Source: Paenibacillus sp. CC-CFT747
GTDB lineage: Bacteria; Bacillota; Bacilli; Paenibacillales; NBRC-103111
Direction of reading: 5' to 3'
DNA: 64,000 nucleotides
Assembly (NCBI GenBank): GCA_030323305.1
Contig: CP106741.1
Span: 4,029,501 to 4,093,500 of the forward strand
The notes below the pieces were generated by a model that had not been told where the DNA came from, searched no databases, and saw only the letters and a list, made by a program, of their open reading frames with translations. The number at the start of each line of letters is the position of its first letter. Positions within the stretch are counted from its first letter, which is position 1. Positions 1 to 9,752 of this stretch are shown one piece after another. A program made the position numbers and the translations under genes.

Positions 1-44
1 CACAACATTGTATTCCTATAATCCAAAGGAGGTAGAGGGGAAAG

Positions 45-919
45 ATGGCTGGCGTACCGGAAATAGTTGGCGATATCCGGGCGGATCTTGGGGAGGGACC
101 GACTTGGGAAGCTTCCAAGGGGTTTTGCATTGGGTGGACATTCCATCCCGGAAGCTTTATACCCTCGACCCGGGCACTGGTATCCATAAGCAGATTCTGC
201 TTAACGGAATGATCGGAGTGGCCGTGCCCAGGCGTTCCGGCGGTTTTGTGCTCGCGATACAGGACGGGTTTTATACTTATGAGGATACGGCAGGAGCGGT
301 AAAGCTCCTTGATCCCGAAGAGCACCTCCCCGGCAACCGCTTCAATGACGGAAAATGCGATGCGGCCGGACGGTTCTGGGCGGGAACCTTGAGCATGAGC
401 GGGGAGAAGGGGGCCGGCAGCTTATATTGCCTGGACACCGACCTCCGGGTCAGGAAGGCCGTCGATCAAGTCAGCATCGCAAACGGCTTGGGCTGGAGCC
501 CCGATAACAAGGTGATGTATTTTATCGATTCGGCTGCCCGCCAAGTCACTGCTTATGATTATGATTTGGCCAGAGGGAGCTTGAGCAACCCGCGGACGGC
601 CGTTGCCCTTCCGGAAGGGAACGACCTGCCCGACGGGATGACCGTCGATGCGGAAGGAATGATTTGGATCGCCCATTGGGGAGGCGGTCAAGTCACCCGT
701 TGGAATCCGGGCGAAGGAACCCTCCTGGAGAGGATCACCCTGCCTGTTTCCCTCGTTACTTCCTGCACATTCGGCGGGGATCGCCTGGATGAGCTGTACA
801 TCACATCGGCGAAAGCGGACCTGAGTGACAAGGAAAGGGAGGAGCAGCCCCTGGCGGGCGGCTTGTTCCGGCTGAAGACACGAACAACCGGACTTCCCGC
901 TTATCCGTTCGGCGGATAG
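45..919 (+). CDS. SMP-30/gluconolactonase family lactonase (one frameshift)
   Basis: This is a six-bladed beta-propeller lactonase of the SMP-30/gluconolaconase/LRE family, which hydrolyses sugar or related lactones with a divalent metal. The start is ATG 45, 12 bases after AAGGAGG, because it gives the family N-terminus with LGEGPTWE. The frame then shifts in the G run at 119-122, where one added G gives KGVLHWVDI. Metal-site signatures are visible: the N-terminal Glu of GEGP, the Asn of NGLGWSPD and the Asp of DLPDGMTVD. Restored length is about 291 aa, normal for the family. It lies 35 bases before the NagA-like gene and probably belongs to the same operon. The true lactone is unknown. Family assignment is secure; substrate is not. 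Confidence 0.85.
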
Positions 920-954
920 GCTGGAGCCTAAGACGGGAAACAGGAGGCAGGCGA

Positions 955-2116
955 ATGGCGGAGAACAGCATCAAAGCCATTATAAACGGAACCATTGTAG
1001 GCCGTGACCGGTTGATTCCGGACGGGGTGGTTCTCATCAAGGACGGGTACATAACCGGCTGCGGGGAACGGGGAGCGGTTTCCCTTCCCGAGGAAGCGGA
1101 AATCTGGGACGCGGGGGCGACTATATTGCTCCCGGATTCGTTGACATTCACTGCCATGGAGGCGGCGGCGTCTGGTCGTGGGAGCATCCTTATGAGTTCG
1201 CTCTCGCTCATCTGAACCGCGGAACGACCGCGATCCTGCCGACCTTCACCTACAATGAAAGCAGGGAACAGGTCCGGGAGGGTCTGCAGACGATCCTCAA
1301 AGCGATGAATTCCGGCAAGCCGTTCTCTTCAGCCTTGGCGGGGATTCATATGGAAGGCCCGTACATTAACAAGAAATACGGGGCGGTCACCTCCCCGATC
1401 CGGCCTGTGGACCCGGAGGAATACCGGGAAATCCTGCAAACGGCCGGCGATCGGATCAAGGTATGGACGCTCGCTCCCGAGTTGGACGGCCAGGAACAGT
1501 TCGTGAAGGAAGCGTCCGAGTATGATATTTCGTTCTCGGTGGGGCATTCGGAGGCGACGCCGGAGCAGATCTTCCGGTTCGTCCCGTCGGGTCTTCGGAT
1601 AGGCTGCCACTGCACGAACGCCTCGGGAACGACTCCTCGCCGACCCGGTATGCCGGCACGCGGGAGGTCGGCGTCGACGAAGCGGTTCTCGTTCATGATG
1701 ATATTTACGCGGAGGTCATTCCCGATGCGGAAGGGATTCATGTCCGGCCCTTGATGCTGAAGCTGATTCATAAGACGAAAGGAACGGACCGCGTCATCAT
1801 CATTACCGACGCCATGCCGGAGGCGGGCGTGGAGAATGGAGACCCTTCCGACGTGAACTGGAATCACCTGGGGCAGCTGGCCGGAAGCCGGCTGACGATG
1901 GACCAGGCCGTCCGCAACATGAGGAACCACGCTTCCGTCGGCATGGTGGAGGCCTTCCGCATGGCGTCCCTTAACCCGGCCCGGGTGATCCGGCAGGAGG
2001 ACCGCATGGGAAGCATTGAGGCAGGCAAGCTCGCCAACGTGCTGATTGTGGATGAGGCCATGGCCGTCAAGCAGGTTTTTCTTCACGGGGATTCGGTTAA
2101 GCCCGTTAGTCGATAA
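955..2116 (+). CDS. NagA-like amidohydrolase (two frameshifts)
   Basis: This is an amidohydrolase of the N-acetylglucosamine-6-phosphate deacetylase type, restored to about 387 aa. Frame changes lie at the GG at 1134-1135 and in the C run near 1635; one base in each rejoins the protein. The metal site is recognisable: DIHCH followed by a Gly-rich stretch, the Glu of HMEGPY, the His of SVGHSEAT, HCTNAS in place of the usual HLFNAM, and the catalytic Asp of ITDAM. The altered HCTNAS motif suggests a divergent subfamily, so deacetylation of GlcNAc-6-P is only one possibility. No nagB-like isomerase or PTS gene is present nearby; a YhcH-like protein follows 28 bases downstream. Confidence 0.8.
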
Positions 2117-2144
2117 GTACAGAAGAGAGGAAGAGACGGATACG

Positions 2145-2602
2145 ATGATATTCGGAAACCTGAAAGACCTGGACACGCATCTAAAAGCCGTAAGCCCGAA
2201 GCTGAGGGAAGCGTTGGACTTTCTCCAAGCCTGTGATCCATCCGCTCTGAAGCCGGGACGCAACGAGATCCGGGGGATGAGCTGTATATCATGCTGCAGG
2301 AGGGGGAAACCAAGCCGCTCTCCGAAGGGAAGGCTGAGGTGCATATGGCCTATACGGATGTTCATTTCATCCTCGAGGGCGAGGAACGGATCGGCTATGC
2401 TCCCGACAGCGAAGGATTGGAAGTCGTCCAGGATTTACGGGATAACGATGCGCTACTCTTCGAGAAGGTGCCGGGGGAGACGATAATCGATCTGTATAAA
2501 GGGGATTTTCTCGTTCTGGTCCCTGGTGAGGTTCACCGGACTTGGGGATATACCCGGGCAAGCGCCCCGCTGCGCAAGCTGGTTGTCAAGCTGAAGCTGT
2601 AA
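2145..2602 (+). CDS. YhcH/YiaL/EbgC family protein (one frameshift)
   Basis: This is a small cupin-like protein of the DUF386 family (YhcH, YiaL, EbgC beta subunit), restored to about 152 aa, the usual length. The shift is in the five-G run near 2271-2275; a sixth G gives RGDELYIMLQEGETKP. The conserved metal-binding pattern is present: EVHMAYTDVHFILEGEE with its paired His and Glu residues, and the C-terminal PGEVHRT. Family members sit in sialic acid, xylose or beta-galactoside operons and are proposed to act on sugar anomers or as enzyme subunits. Here it follows a NagA-like deacetylase, which supports an amino-sugar or sugar-acid substrate for the operon. Confidence 0.8.
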
Positions 2603-2624
2603 ACGAACAGGAGGGGAAGGAGTC

Positions 2625-3734
2625 ATGGCTTTTCAATCTCTGCCGGACACGTTAGAAACCCCGGCCGTCGCCGTCGATCTGGACCGGCTGGATGCCAATC
2701 TGCGGGCCACAGCCGACCTGGCTGCCCAAGCGGGCGTCCGGCTGAGGCCGCACACGAAGACGCACAAGAGCCAGTGGGTCGCAGGGGAGCAGCTGCGCTA
2801 CGGGGCCACCGGCATCACGGTAGCCAAGCTGGGCGAAGCCGAGGTGATGGCCGACGGAGGGGTCCGCGATATCCTCATCGCGTATCCGATCGTGGGGCGG
2901 CTGAAGCTGGAGCGTCTCGCCAGGCTGATGAAGCGGATCCGCGTTTCCGTCAGCGTGGACAGCTTGGAAGCAGCCAAAGGGCTCTCCGAGCTCGGGGAGC
3001 ACCTGCACGAGCGGATACCGCTGTATTTGGACGTTAACAGCGGCTTGAACCGCTGCGGCAAAGAACCCGGCGAAGAAACGGCCGATCTGGGTGTCCAGAT
3101 GGCGAAGCTCCCGGGCATCCGGCTTGCGGCCCTCATGACCCATGCCGGCCATGCTTACGGCCAGTCCCGCCGGGAGGACTGCCTGGAGATCGCCTTGGCC
3201 GAGGCCGAAGCCCTGCTCGACTCCCAGAAGGCCCTCCGCCGAAAAGGGGTAGAGGTGCCGGACATCAGCGTCGGCTCCACGCCGACCTCGAAATTCATCA
3301 AGGAGCTCGCAGGCTCCGGCGTGACCGAGATGCGGCCCGGGGCTTATGTTTTCGGAGACGGCTCCCAGCTCTTTCCCGGCTTGATCGGGGAAGAGGAATG
3401 CGCGATGAAGATTTTCACCACCGTCGTAAGTACACCACGACCGGGGATAGCCATTGTCGACGCCGGTTCGAAGACGCTGTCGAACGATACCAGCCCGCAC
3501 CGCCGGGGCTACGGGTTCCTTCCGGAGCTCCCGGACGTGTATGTGGAGAGGCTGAGCGAGGAGCATGGCGTGCTCTCCGTACCGGAAGGCGTTACCCTTA
3601 AGATAGGGGATGTTGTTGGCATCATCCCGAATCACTGCTGCGCCATCGCCAATCTCCACGACCGGCTCCTGGGTGTCCGCGATGGACGCCTGGAGCGCAT
3701 GATTTCGGTAGATGCCCGCGGGAAAGTTCAGTAA
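2625..3734 (+). CDS. D-threonine aldolase/D-serine dehydratase-type PLP enzyme
   Basis: This intact 369-aa protein has the fold-III alanine racemase N-terminal barrel. The PLP-binding Lys is in RPHTKTHKS near residue 45, and phosphate-contact motifs include MTHAGHAY and GSTPTSKF. The C-terminal PNHCCAIANLHD is typical of metal-dependent D-threonine aldolase and eukaryote-type D-serine dehydratase, where His and Cys/Asp bind a divalent ion. It would cleave or dehydrate a D-beta-hydroxy amino acid in the cytoplasm. The start is ATG 2625 with AGGAGGGGAAGG just upstream. It precedes RidA, which removes reactive enamine/imine products of PLP dehydratases, so the pairing makes biochemical sense. 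Confidence 0.88.
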   Translation: MAFQSLPDTLETPAVAVDLDRLDANLRATADLAAQAGVRLRPHTKTHKSQWVAGEQLRYGATGITVAKLGEAEVMADGGVRDILIAYPIVGRLKLERLARLMKRIRVSVSVDSLEAAKGLSELGEHLHERIPLYLDVNSGLNRCGKEPGEETADLGVQMAKLPGIRLAALMTHAGHAYGQSRREDCLEIALAEAEALLDSQKALRRKGVEVPDISVGSTPTSKFIKELAGSGVTEMRPGAYVFGDGSQLFPGLIGEEECAMKIFTTVVSTPRPGIAIVDAGSKTLSNDTSPHRRGYGFLPELPDVYVERLSEEHGVLSVPEGVTLKIGDVVGIIPNHCCAIANLHDRLLGVRDGRLERMISVDARGKVQ

Positions 3735-3773
3735 CGATCCCTACTATATGATCCATAAAGGAGCTTGATATCC

Positions 3774-4168
3774 ATGTCTCAGCCCATTCATTCCAGCAAG
3801 GCCCCTGAATTTCCGCTTCCTTTCTCCCATGCCCTCCGGGCCGGCGATTTCGTCTATGTCTCCGGGCAGGTCGGGGTCGATCCGGTTACCCGCGAAGTGG
3901 TCGGGGATACCATTGAGGAACAGACGGTCCAGTGCCTGCGCAACATCGAGACGATTCTGAAGGAAGCCGGACTGGATTTGGACCATGTGATCAAGGTCAA
4001 TGCCTACGTGACGAACATGGAAGACTTTCCCGGCTACAACAAAGCGTATGAAAGCGTCATGAAGCGTCCTTTCCCTACCCGGACGTCGATCGGCTGCACG
4101 ATCGGAAGCTACCTGGTGGAGATCGACGCCATTGCCTACGCGCCGACCCGCCGGGGGAGCAAGCCTGA
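3774..4168 (+). CDS. RidA/YjgF family enamine/imine deaminase (one frameshift)
   Basis: The protein is a RidA-family member of about 131 aa, which hydrolyses reactive 2-aminoacrylate-type enamines/imines. Family signatures are VYVSGQVGVDP, the central QTVQCLRNIETIL and the Arg of FPTRTSIG. The start is ATG 3774 after AAAGGAG. Read literally, the frame runs on into the next gene and gives a false 482-aa RidA-M81 fusion. Adding one G to the run at 4153-4157 ends RidA at RRGEQA followed by a TGA that overlaps the ATG of the M81 gene by one base. I treat the fusion as an artefact. It follows the PLP enzyme, a natural source of its substrate. Confidence 0.85.
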
Positions 4169-5653
4169 TGAACCGTCCGCTTCGGATTTCGGTAGCGGGG
4201 ATTCTGCACGAAACGAACACCTTCGCTCCCGGCCTGACCCGGCTGGAGCAGTTCCAAGGGAGTGGTCGGAGGGCTGGGACGCCTTCCGCACCCGCTATGC
4301 CGGAACGCGCACCTCGATGGGAGGCGTCCTTGATGCCGCCGCCGGCTATGGCGCCGAGCTCGTCCCAGGCCTATATGCGGCCGCCACGCCGAGCGGGATG
4401 GTCAACGCCGCAGCCGGCGAGGCTCTGCTTGAAGCCGTCGTGTCTTCGATCGATCCGGCAGCGGACGGTCTCGTGCTCATCATGCATGGCGCCATGGTTT
4501 CGGAGCGTCATCCCGATTACGAGGGGGAATGCCTGAAACGGCTGCGCGCGAGGCTGGGCGACTGGTTTCCCATCGCCATGACGCTTGATCTGCATGGCAA
4601 CATAAGCCCCGATATGGTCCGGCATGCCGATGTGATCGTCGGCTATGACACCTACCCGCATATCGATATGTACGAGAGAGCTGTGGAGGCGTTCGATCTT
4701 CTGGTCCGGACCATCCGCAAGGAGATCGACCCGGTCCGGGCTTTCGGCCACACGGGGATGCTGGTTGTCCCGCAGGGGATGATGACGGAAGAAGGCAGCA
4801 TGAAAGAAGTAATGGACCGGGCTTTCGAAATGGAAGCCGATCCGCGGGTATTGAATGTAACCGTGGCGGGAGGATTTCCTTACAGTGATGTGCCGGATGC
4901 CGGGATGTCGTTTGTCGTCACGACCAACGGCGAGCCGGAGCTCGCGGCCGCTTGCGCCGAAGAGCTGGTTCGGATGGCACTCGAGCGGAAGGAAACCTTC
5001 AACGTTTCGTACGCCGGTCCGAAGGAGGCGGTCGCCGAGGCGCTCTCCCAGCCCGAAGGCCCCGTCATTCTGGCGGAGGGCTCGGATAATGTAGGGGAGG
5101 AGCCCCCGCCGATGCGACCCACGTGCTGGCCGAGCTTGTCGGGGTCCGGCAGAAAGCCCTTGCTGTCATTTGCGACCCGGAAGCGGTTCAGGAAGCCTTC
5201 CGTCTGGGCATAGGAGAAACGTTCGAAGGCCGGATCGGCGGCAAAAGCGATTCCCTGCACGGCGAGCCGGTGGCCGTTAAGGGGCGGATTCGGCTGATGT
5301 TTGACGGAGCCTACCGGCATGTCGGGCCTTACATGACCGGACAAAGGGCCGACATGGGCAGGACGGCCGTCGTCGAATGCGGCAGCCTCACGTTGATCCT
5401 GACGGAGAAGAGGACGGCTCCATGGGATGCCGGACACGTTCTTTCCGTCGGTCTGCAGCCGGCCGATTTCAAGATCATCGTAGCCAAATCGGCGATTGCT
5501 TGGCAGGCGGCGTTCGGGCCGATCGCCAAGCATGTCGTTAATGTCGATTCCCCCGGCTGCTGCAGCGCCAACCTGAAGCATTTCCACTATGACCGCGTGG
5601 TCCGGCCCGTGTATCCGCTGGATGCAGAGCCCCTACCGCGAATGGGTCCCTAA
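4168..5653 (+). CDS. M81 family metallopeptidase, MlrC-like (two frameshifts)
   Basis: This is a member of the MlrC/DUF1485 family, named for microcystinase C, restored to about 495 aa. Shifts are at GGG 4258-4260 and GGGG 5094-5097. The N-terminus carries AGILHETNTFAPG, the middle carries MHGAMVSE and DLHGNISPDM followed by DTYPHIDMYER, the Asp/His set thought to hold zinc, and the C-terminal MlrC_C domain carries DNVGGGAPADATH and DSPGCCSANL. Most M81 members sit in catabolic operons for unknown small peptides or amides rather than acting on microcystin. Its start overlaps the end of ridA by one base, so translational coupling is likely. Substrate is unknown. Confidence 0.85.
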
Positions 5654-5666
5654 AAGGAGACGACCG

Positions 5667-6976
5667 ATGAAATCATTTGAGACATCCAGGCAGCTTCTAG
5701 CCGACGCCAAAGCCTATCTGGCGGGCGGGGTGGCCAGCTCGTTAAGAAGCGCCATGAAGCCGGCCCCTCTCTATGCCGTATCCGGAGCCGGCCCCCGCAT
5801 TCATGATGCGGACGGTAACGAATACGTTGATTATTTGCTTGCTTACGGGCCGTTGATCCTGGGCCACGCTCATCCGGGCTTTACGGAGCACGTCCATCAA
5901 GCGATGACCAGGGGGTGACCTTCGGGCTGCAGCACGAAGGTGAAATCGAGCTGGCCCGGCGGCTGACGGAGGTGCTGCCCTGCGCCGACAAAGTAGCCTT
6001 GAGCGGATCCGGCACCGAGGCGGTCATGCTGGCCCTGCGGCTCGCGCGGGCTTACACGGGCAGGAAGAAGGTCGTGCGGTTTCACGGTCACTATCACGGC
6101 TGGTCGGACTCCATCTTCACTTCTTTTCCGAGCTCGGACATGCGCCAAACCGGGGCGTCCTCTTCCAGCCAGCCGGAGCAAATCCTGCCGGGGACCGGCG
6201 GGCAGAGCCCGAATGCGCTGGAGGACATCATCCTGCTCCCCTGGAACGACCCTGAAGGGCTCGAAGCCGCCCTGCGGGAGCATCAGGACGAGATCGCAGC
6301 CGTCATCTCCGAGCCGGTCATGTGCAACTCCGGCTGCATGCTCCCAAGCCGGGTTACCTGGAGCGGATGAGGGAGCTGACCGAGGAACTCGGCATCGTCA
6401 TGATTCTGGATGAGGTAATCACCGGCTTCCGGCTCAGCATGGGGGAGCCCACGGCAAGTTTGGCCTGAAGCCGGATCTCGTGACGATCGGCAAAGCCCTG
6501 GGAGGCGGCATCGCCATCAGTGCGGTTGCCGGACGCCGAGAGATCCTGAACTTGATCGAGGAGGGAACCGTCAGCCATCTGGGGACCCTGAACGGCAACG
6601 GAGTCGCGACTTCGGCCGCTTTGGCTACGATTGACGAGTTGTCCAAGGACGGGGGGCGGTGTATCCCCGGATGGAGCAGACGGCGAACGAGCTCGTCGAA
6701 GGAATACGGACTCTGCTCGCCAAGCACGGGATTCCGGGAATCGTTAACCAGGCCGGTCCCGTCTTCCACATGATGTTCACCGATGAAAAGAAGGTAGAGG
6801 ATTTCGCTTCCTTCAACAAGAGGGATTCGGCGAAGTATTCCGAGTTTGCGGGGAAAATGCTCGAAGCGGGCGTTCTCGTCCGCTCCAACGGGCTGTGGTA
6901 CGTTTCCGCCGTTCACGGGAAACCGGAAGTTTCGGATACGCTGGCTGCGGTGGATAAAGCACTGGCTGCTTTATAA
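5667..6976 (+). CDS. Class III aminotransferase, GSAM-like (four frameshifts)
   Basis: This is a fold-I PLP enzyme of the class III aminotransferase/glutamate-1-semialdehyde aminomutase group, about 437 aa after repair. Shifts lie at G runs 5911-5915, 6441-6445 and 6651-6656 and the C run 6343-6345. Motifs are [16 protein letters not shown] for cofactor phosphate binding, [18 protein letters not shown] with the ring-contacting Asp, and the Schiff-base Lys in TIGKALGGG. The start is ATG 5667 with AAAAGGAG overlapping the M81 stop codon. The setting in a catabolic operon, away from any haem genes, argues for transamination of an amino acid or amino ketone rather than haem synthesis. Confidence 0.85.
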
Positions 6977-6986
6977 GGAGGAAGGT

Positions 6987-7744
6987 ATGAGACTGAAGGA
7001 CTCCATAGCATGGATTACCGGCGGGTCAACCGGCATCGGCAAGGCAACGGCCGAACGGTTCGCCCAAGAAGGAGCCAAGGTGGCCATCACGGGCCGCGAC
7101 AAGGCCGCTCTTCAGGCGGCGGCGGAAGAAATCGGGACGTACGGGGGCGAAGTTCTCTGGGTGGACGGCGACGTTCAGCATGCGGCTGATGTCAGCCGGA
7201 TGCTGGACGCCGTGCTGGACCGCTGGGGCACGATCGACGTGCTGGTCAACAATGCCGGGATCTGCAAGCCCGCTCCCTTCCTGGAGCTGGAAGAATCTGA
7301 ATGGGACCGCCACATGGCGATCAATCTCAAAGGGACCTTCCTTGCCGGGCAGGCGGCCGCCAAGCTGTTGGTGAAGCAGGGAAAAGGCGGCTCCATCATT
7401 AACATGTCCAGCGTAAACGGCCTGGCGGCGGAAGGGGATCAGGCGCATTATAACGCGACCAAGGGGGGATTAATCTCCTCACCATGTCCATGGCACTGGA
7501 GCTGGCCCCCTACGGCATCCGCGTCAACGCCCTTTGCCCCGGGTTCATCGAAACGCGTCTGACCAAGCCGTTGATCGATAACCCGGATGCCTTTGGGGAG
7601 TACCGGCGAACGATTCCGATGGGAAGAGCCGGCCAGCCGGAAGAAATCGCCGATGCCGCCCTGTTCATGGCTTCGAGCGATTCGCGTTATATGACGGGCC
7701 ACTGCCTGGTGGTCGATGGCGGGCAGCTGATTAAGCTGTCCTGA
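6987..7744 (+). CDS. Short-chain dehydrogenase/reductase (one frameshift)
   Basis: This is a classical SDR of about 252 aa. The N-terminal cofactor motif is TGGSTGIG, followed by NNAG, the catalytic Ser in NMSSVNG, and Tyr and Lys in HYNATKGG. The shift is in the six-G run at 7463-7468; a seventh G gives KGGINLLTMSM. The C-terminus RYMTGHCLVVDGGQ is standard. The start is ATG 6987, close behind TAAGGAGGAAGGT and 10 bases after the aminotransferase stop. It probably oxidises a hydroxyl in the unknown catabolic pathway. Coenzyme preference and substrate cannot be told from sequence alone. Confidence 0.87.
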
Positions 7745-7777
7745 TAACGCACGAAAGTTCCAAACGGAGGCCCGGCC

Positions 7778-8592
7778 ATGAACAAAGAAGCAACCGATAA
7801 ACAAGAACGCTACACCATTCAATCGATAGACAAAGCCCTGGATTTAATCGAGCTGCTGGCCGACCGGGGGTCGCTCAACCTGCTGGAGCTGGCGGAACTG
7901 CTGGACCAGCCCAAATCCTCGACGTACCGGATCGTTCTGACCTTGGAAAACCGGGGCTATATCAGCCGAAGCGACGAGGACGGGAAATACTGCCTCGGCT
8001 ACAAGCAGCTGATGCTGACGAGAAATCTTCTCGAACGGAACAATTTGCGAAGCGCCGCCTGGAACGAGATGAAGAAGCTTTCCGACCTTTATGGGGACAC
8101 GATCAATCTCGGTGTCCTGATGGAGGGAGAAGTGCTGTATGTAGAGATTATCGAGAGCACCCAGCCGCTCCGAATGACCGATACGGTCGGTTCCAGAGCC
8201 CCTTTCAACGCAACGGCCATCGGCAAGGCCATCACGGCCTACCTCCCTCAAGAAACGGTCGAGAAGCTGATTCGCGAGCGCGGATTGCCCGCGCTGACGG
8301 AACACACGATTGTTACGAAAGATCGGCTGATGCAAGAACTCGAGCAGGTCCGGATTCAAGGATACTCCATAGACGACCAGGAAATGGTGGAGGGGGCACG
8401 CTGCCTGGCCGCTCCCATCTTCAATATGTACGGAAGCATACAGGGGGCGGTCAGCATGTCCGGGGCCATGCACCGGTTTCCTACCCACAGGCTGAGTGAT
8501 ATGGCACGGCAGATCCGCTTGACCGCAGACGGGATATCCCGCAAGCTCGGGCATCCCCCTTTCCCGCTCCGGGGATGGACGACAAGATTTAA
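7778..8592 (+). CDS. IclR family transcriptional regulator (one frameshift at the end)
   Basis: This is an IclR regulator of about 271 aa with an N-terminal winged helix (YTIQSIDKALDLIELL, then ELAELLDQPKSSTYR) and a C-terminal ligand-binding GAF-like domain with NATAIGKAITAYLP. Read literally it joins the downstream aldo/keto reductase in frame. One extra G in the run at 8571-8574 ends it at RGMDDKI followed by TAA 8590-8592, which leaves a proper ribosome site before the next gene. It sits inside the operon and is the likely local regulator, responding to a pathway intermediate. IclR proteins can repress or activate, and no operator was identified. Confidence 0.85.
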
Positions 8593-8614
8593 TACCACAA
8601 GGAGGCGGCGAGGC

Positions 8615-9564
8615 ATGAGCGCTGCAGAAACCCGAAGCTTTTTATCTCCCCTCACCTTGGGGACGGTTCAGTTAGGCCTTACCTATGGGGTCGCCAATCA
8701 AACCAGGCAGCCGGACCAGGAGACCGCGACCCGTCTTCTGGACGCGGCCGTGGAAGGGGGAATCCACTCCTTCGATACCGCACCCAGCTATGGAAGCTCC
8801 GAGGAAGTGCTGGGGCGGTATTTTGCCGGCAAGACAGTTCCTTCCCTTATCTCCAAATGGACCTTGTCCGAAGAGCCGGGAAAGCCGGCGCTTCGCCAAC
8901 AAATCTACGACACATTAGAGAATTCGGCGGCCAAGCTCGGCTTAATCCGCGTTCCCGCCATGCTGCTTCATACACCCCTGATTCTGGCCAGCCGGGGGCC
9001 GAGGTAACCGGTTTGCTGCAGGAATGCGTACAGGCCGGCTTGGTGGACAAGGTGGGGGTTTCCCTTGCCAATCATGTCGACCAGGAGTTCGAGGCCATCT
9101 GGCCGTCTCTTCAGGATGATCTGTATGAATTGGTTCAGATTCCCTTCAATGTGCTGGACCAGCGGCTCATTCGGACGGGAGCGCTCGAGAAACTGAGGCA
9201 ATCCGGCAAGCTGGTGCTGGCGCGCAGTGCCTACCTGCAGGGACTGATTTTCCTAGAGGACGAGAGGCTTCCCGATCATCTCAAACACGCCGCCCCGTGG
9301 CTGGCCAAGCTTCGGCGACTTGCCGAAAGAGAGCGCATGTCGATGGCCGAATTGGCTTTCGCCTACGTGAGGGATACCCCGGGGATCACCAGCGTGCTGG
9401 TCGGGGCGGAAACCCCGGAGCAGGTACGGAACAATGTGGGTCTGCTGAAGGCAAAGCCCGTGTCCGAACAGACGAGAGCCGAGATCGAAAAGGAGTTCCT
9501 CCACGTCCCCGATTCGATTATCGTCCCGACCCTGTGGAATCTTTGGAAAAATACTAGTAAATAA
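8615..9564 (+). CDS. Aldo/keto reductase (one frameshift)
   Basis: This is an aldo/keto reductase barrel of about 316 aa. The catalytic tetrad is visible: Asp and Tyr in FDTAPSYG, Lys in ISKW and His in LLHTP. The start is ATG 8615 behind AAGGAGG. The shift is in the four-C run at 8975-8978; a fifth C gives HTPPDSGQPGAEV. The sequence resembles oxidoreductases that act on sugar or hydroxy-acid substrates (LTYGVANQTRQP near the N-terminus). It closes the first operon, and a terminator-like hairpin follows at 9623-9648. Confidence 0.83.
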
Positions 9565-9622
9565 AGCGATAACCGCCTGCCCTTACCGCATTCCCAGTAC
9601 GCAAGCGGAGGCTCGCTTTCCT

Positions 9623-9648
9623 ACCGTCTTTTGGGGCGGTCTTTTTTT
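9623..9648 (+). terminator. Rho-independent terminator after the first operon
   Basis: ACCGTC pairs with GGCGGT, including one G-U pair, over a six-base loop, and is followed by a run of seven T. The position, 59 bases after the aldo/keto reductase stop, fits the end of the operon. Confidence 0.6.
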
Positions 9649-9706
9649 ATGGGGAAAACCCCAAATTTTTCATAACCATTGTCACAGAATGTGTTACAAT
9701 CGGTTA

Positions 9707-9712
9707 TATAAT
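9707..9712 (+). promoter_or_regulatory. Possible -10 element for the second iclR gene
   Basis: TATAAT lies 40 bases before the GTG start chosen for the downstream regulator. No good -35 lies at normal spacing; TTGTCA at 9679-9684 is 22 bases away. The upstream ATG at 9711 falls inside this hexamer, which argues against its use as a start. Confidence 0.35.
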
Positions 9713-9752
9713 GAACCAAAGAACGGGAAGCAGACAGGAGAGGAGCTTTATC

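Noticed and set aside
3765..5213. A 482-aa fusion of RidA with an M81 peptidase
   Set aside because: One extra G at 4153-4157 gives a proper RidA end and a separate M81 start in an overlapping TGATG; the same error type recurs throughout the window.
5667..6976. A haem-pathway hemL gene
   Set aside because: The protein is GSAM-like, but it lies in a catabolic operon with no haem genes, so only the class III aminotransferase family is claimed.
7778..9007. A 409-aa fusion of an IclR regulator with an aldo/keto reductase
   Set aside because: One G added at 8571-8574 ends IclR at TAA 8590-8592, and the reductase has its own AAGGAGG and ATG.
9711..9752. ATG 9711 as start of the second IclR gene
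   Set aside because: It overlaps a TATAAT hexamer and has no ribosome site; GTG 9753 has a good one.
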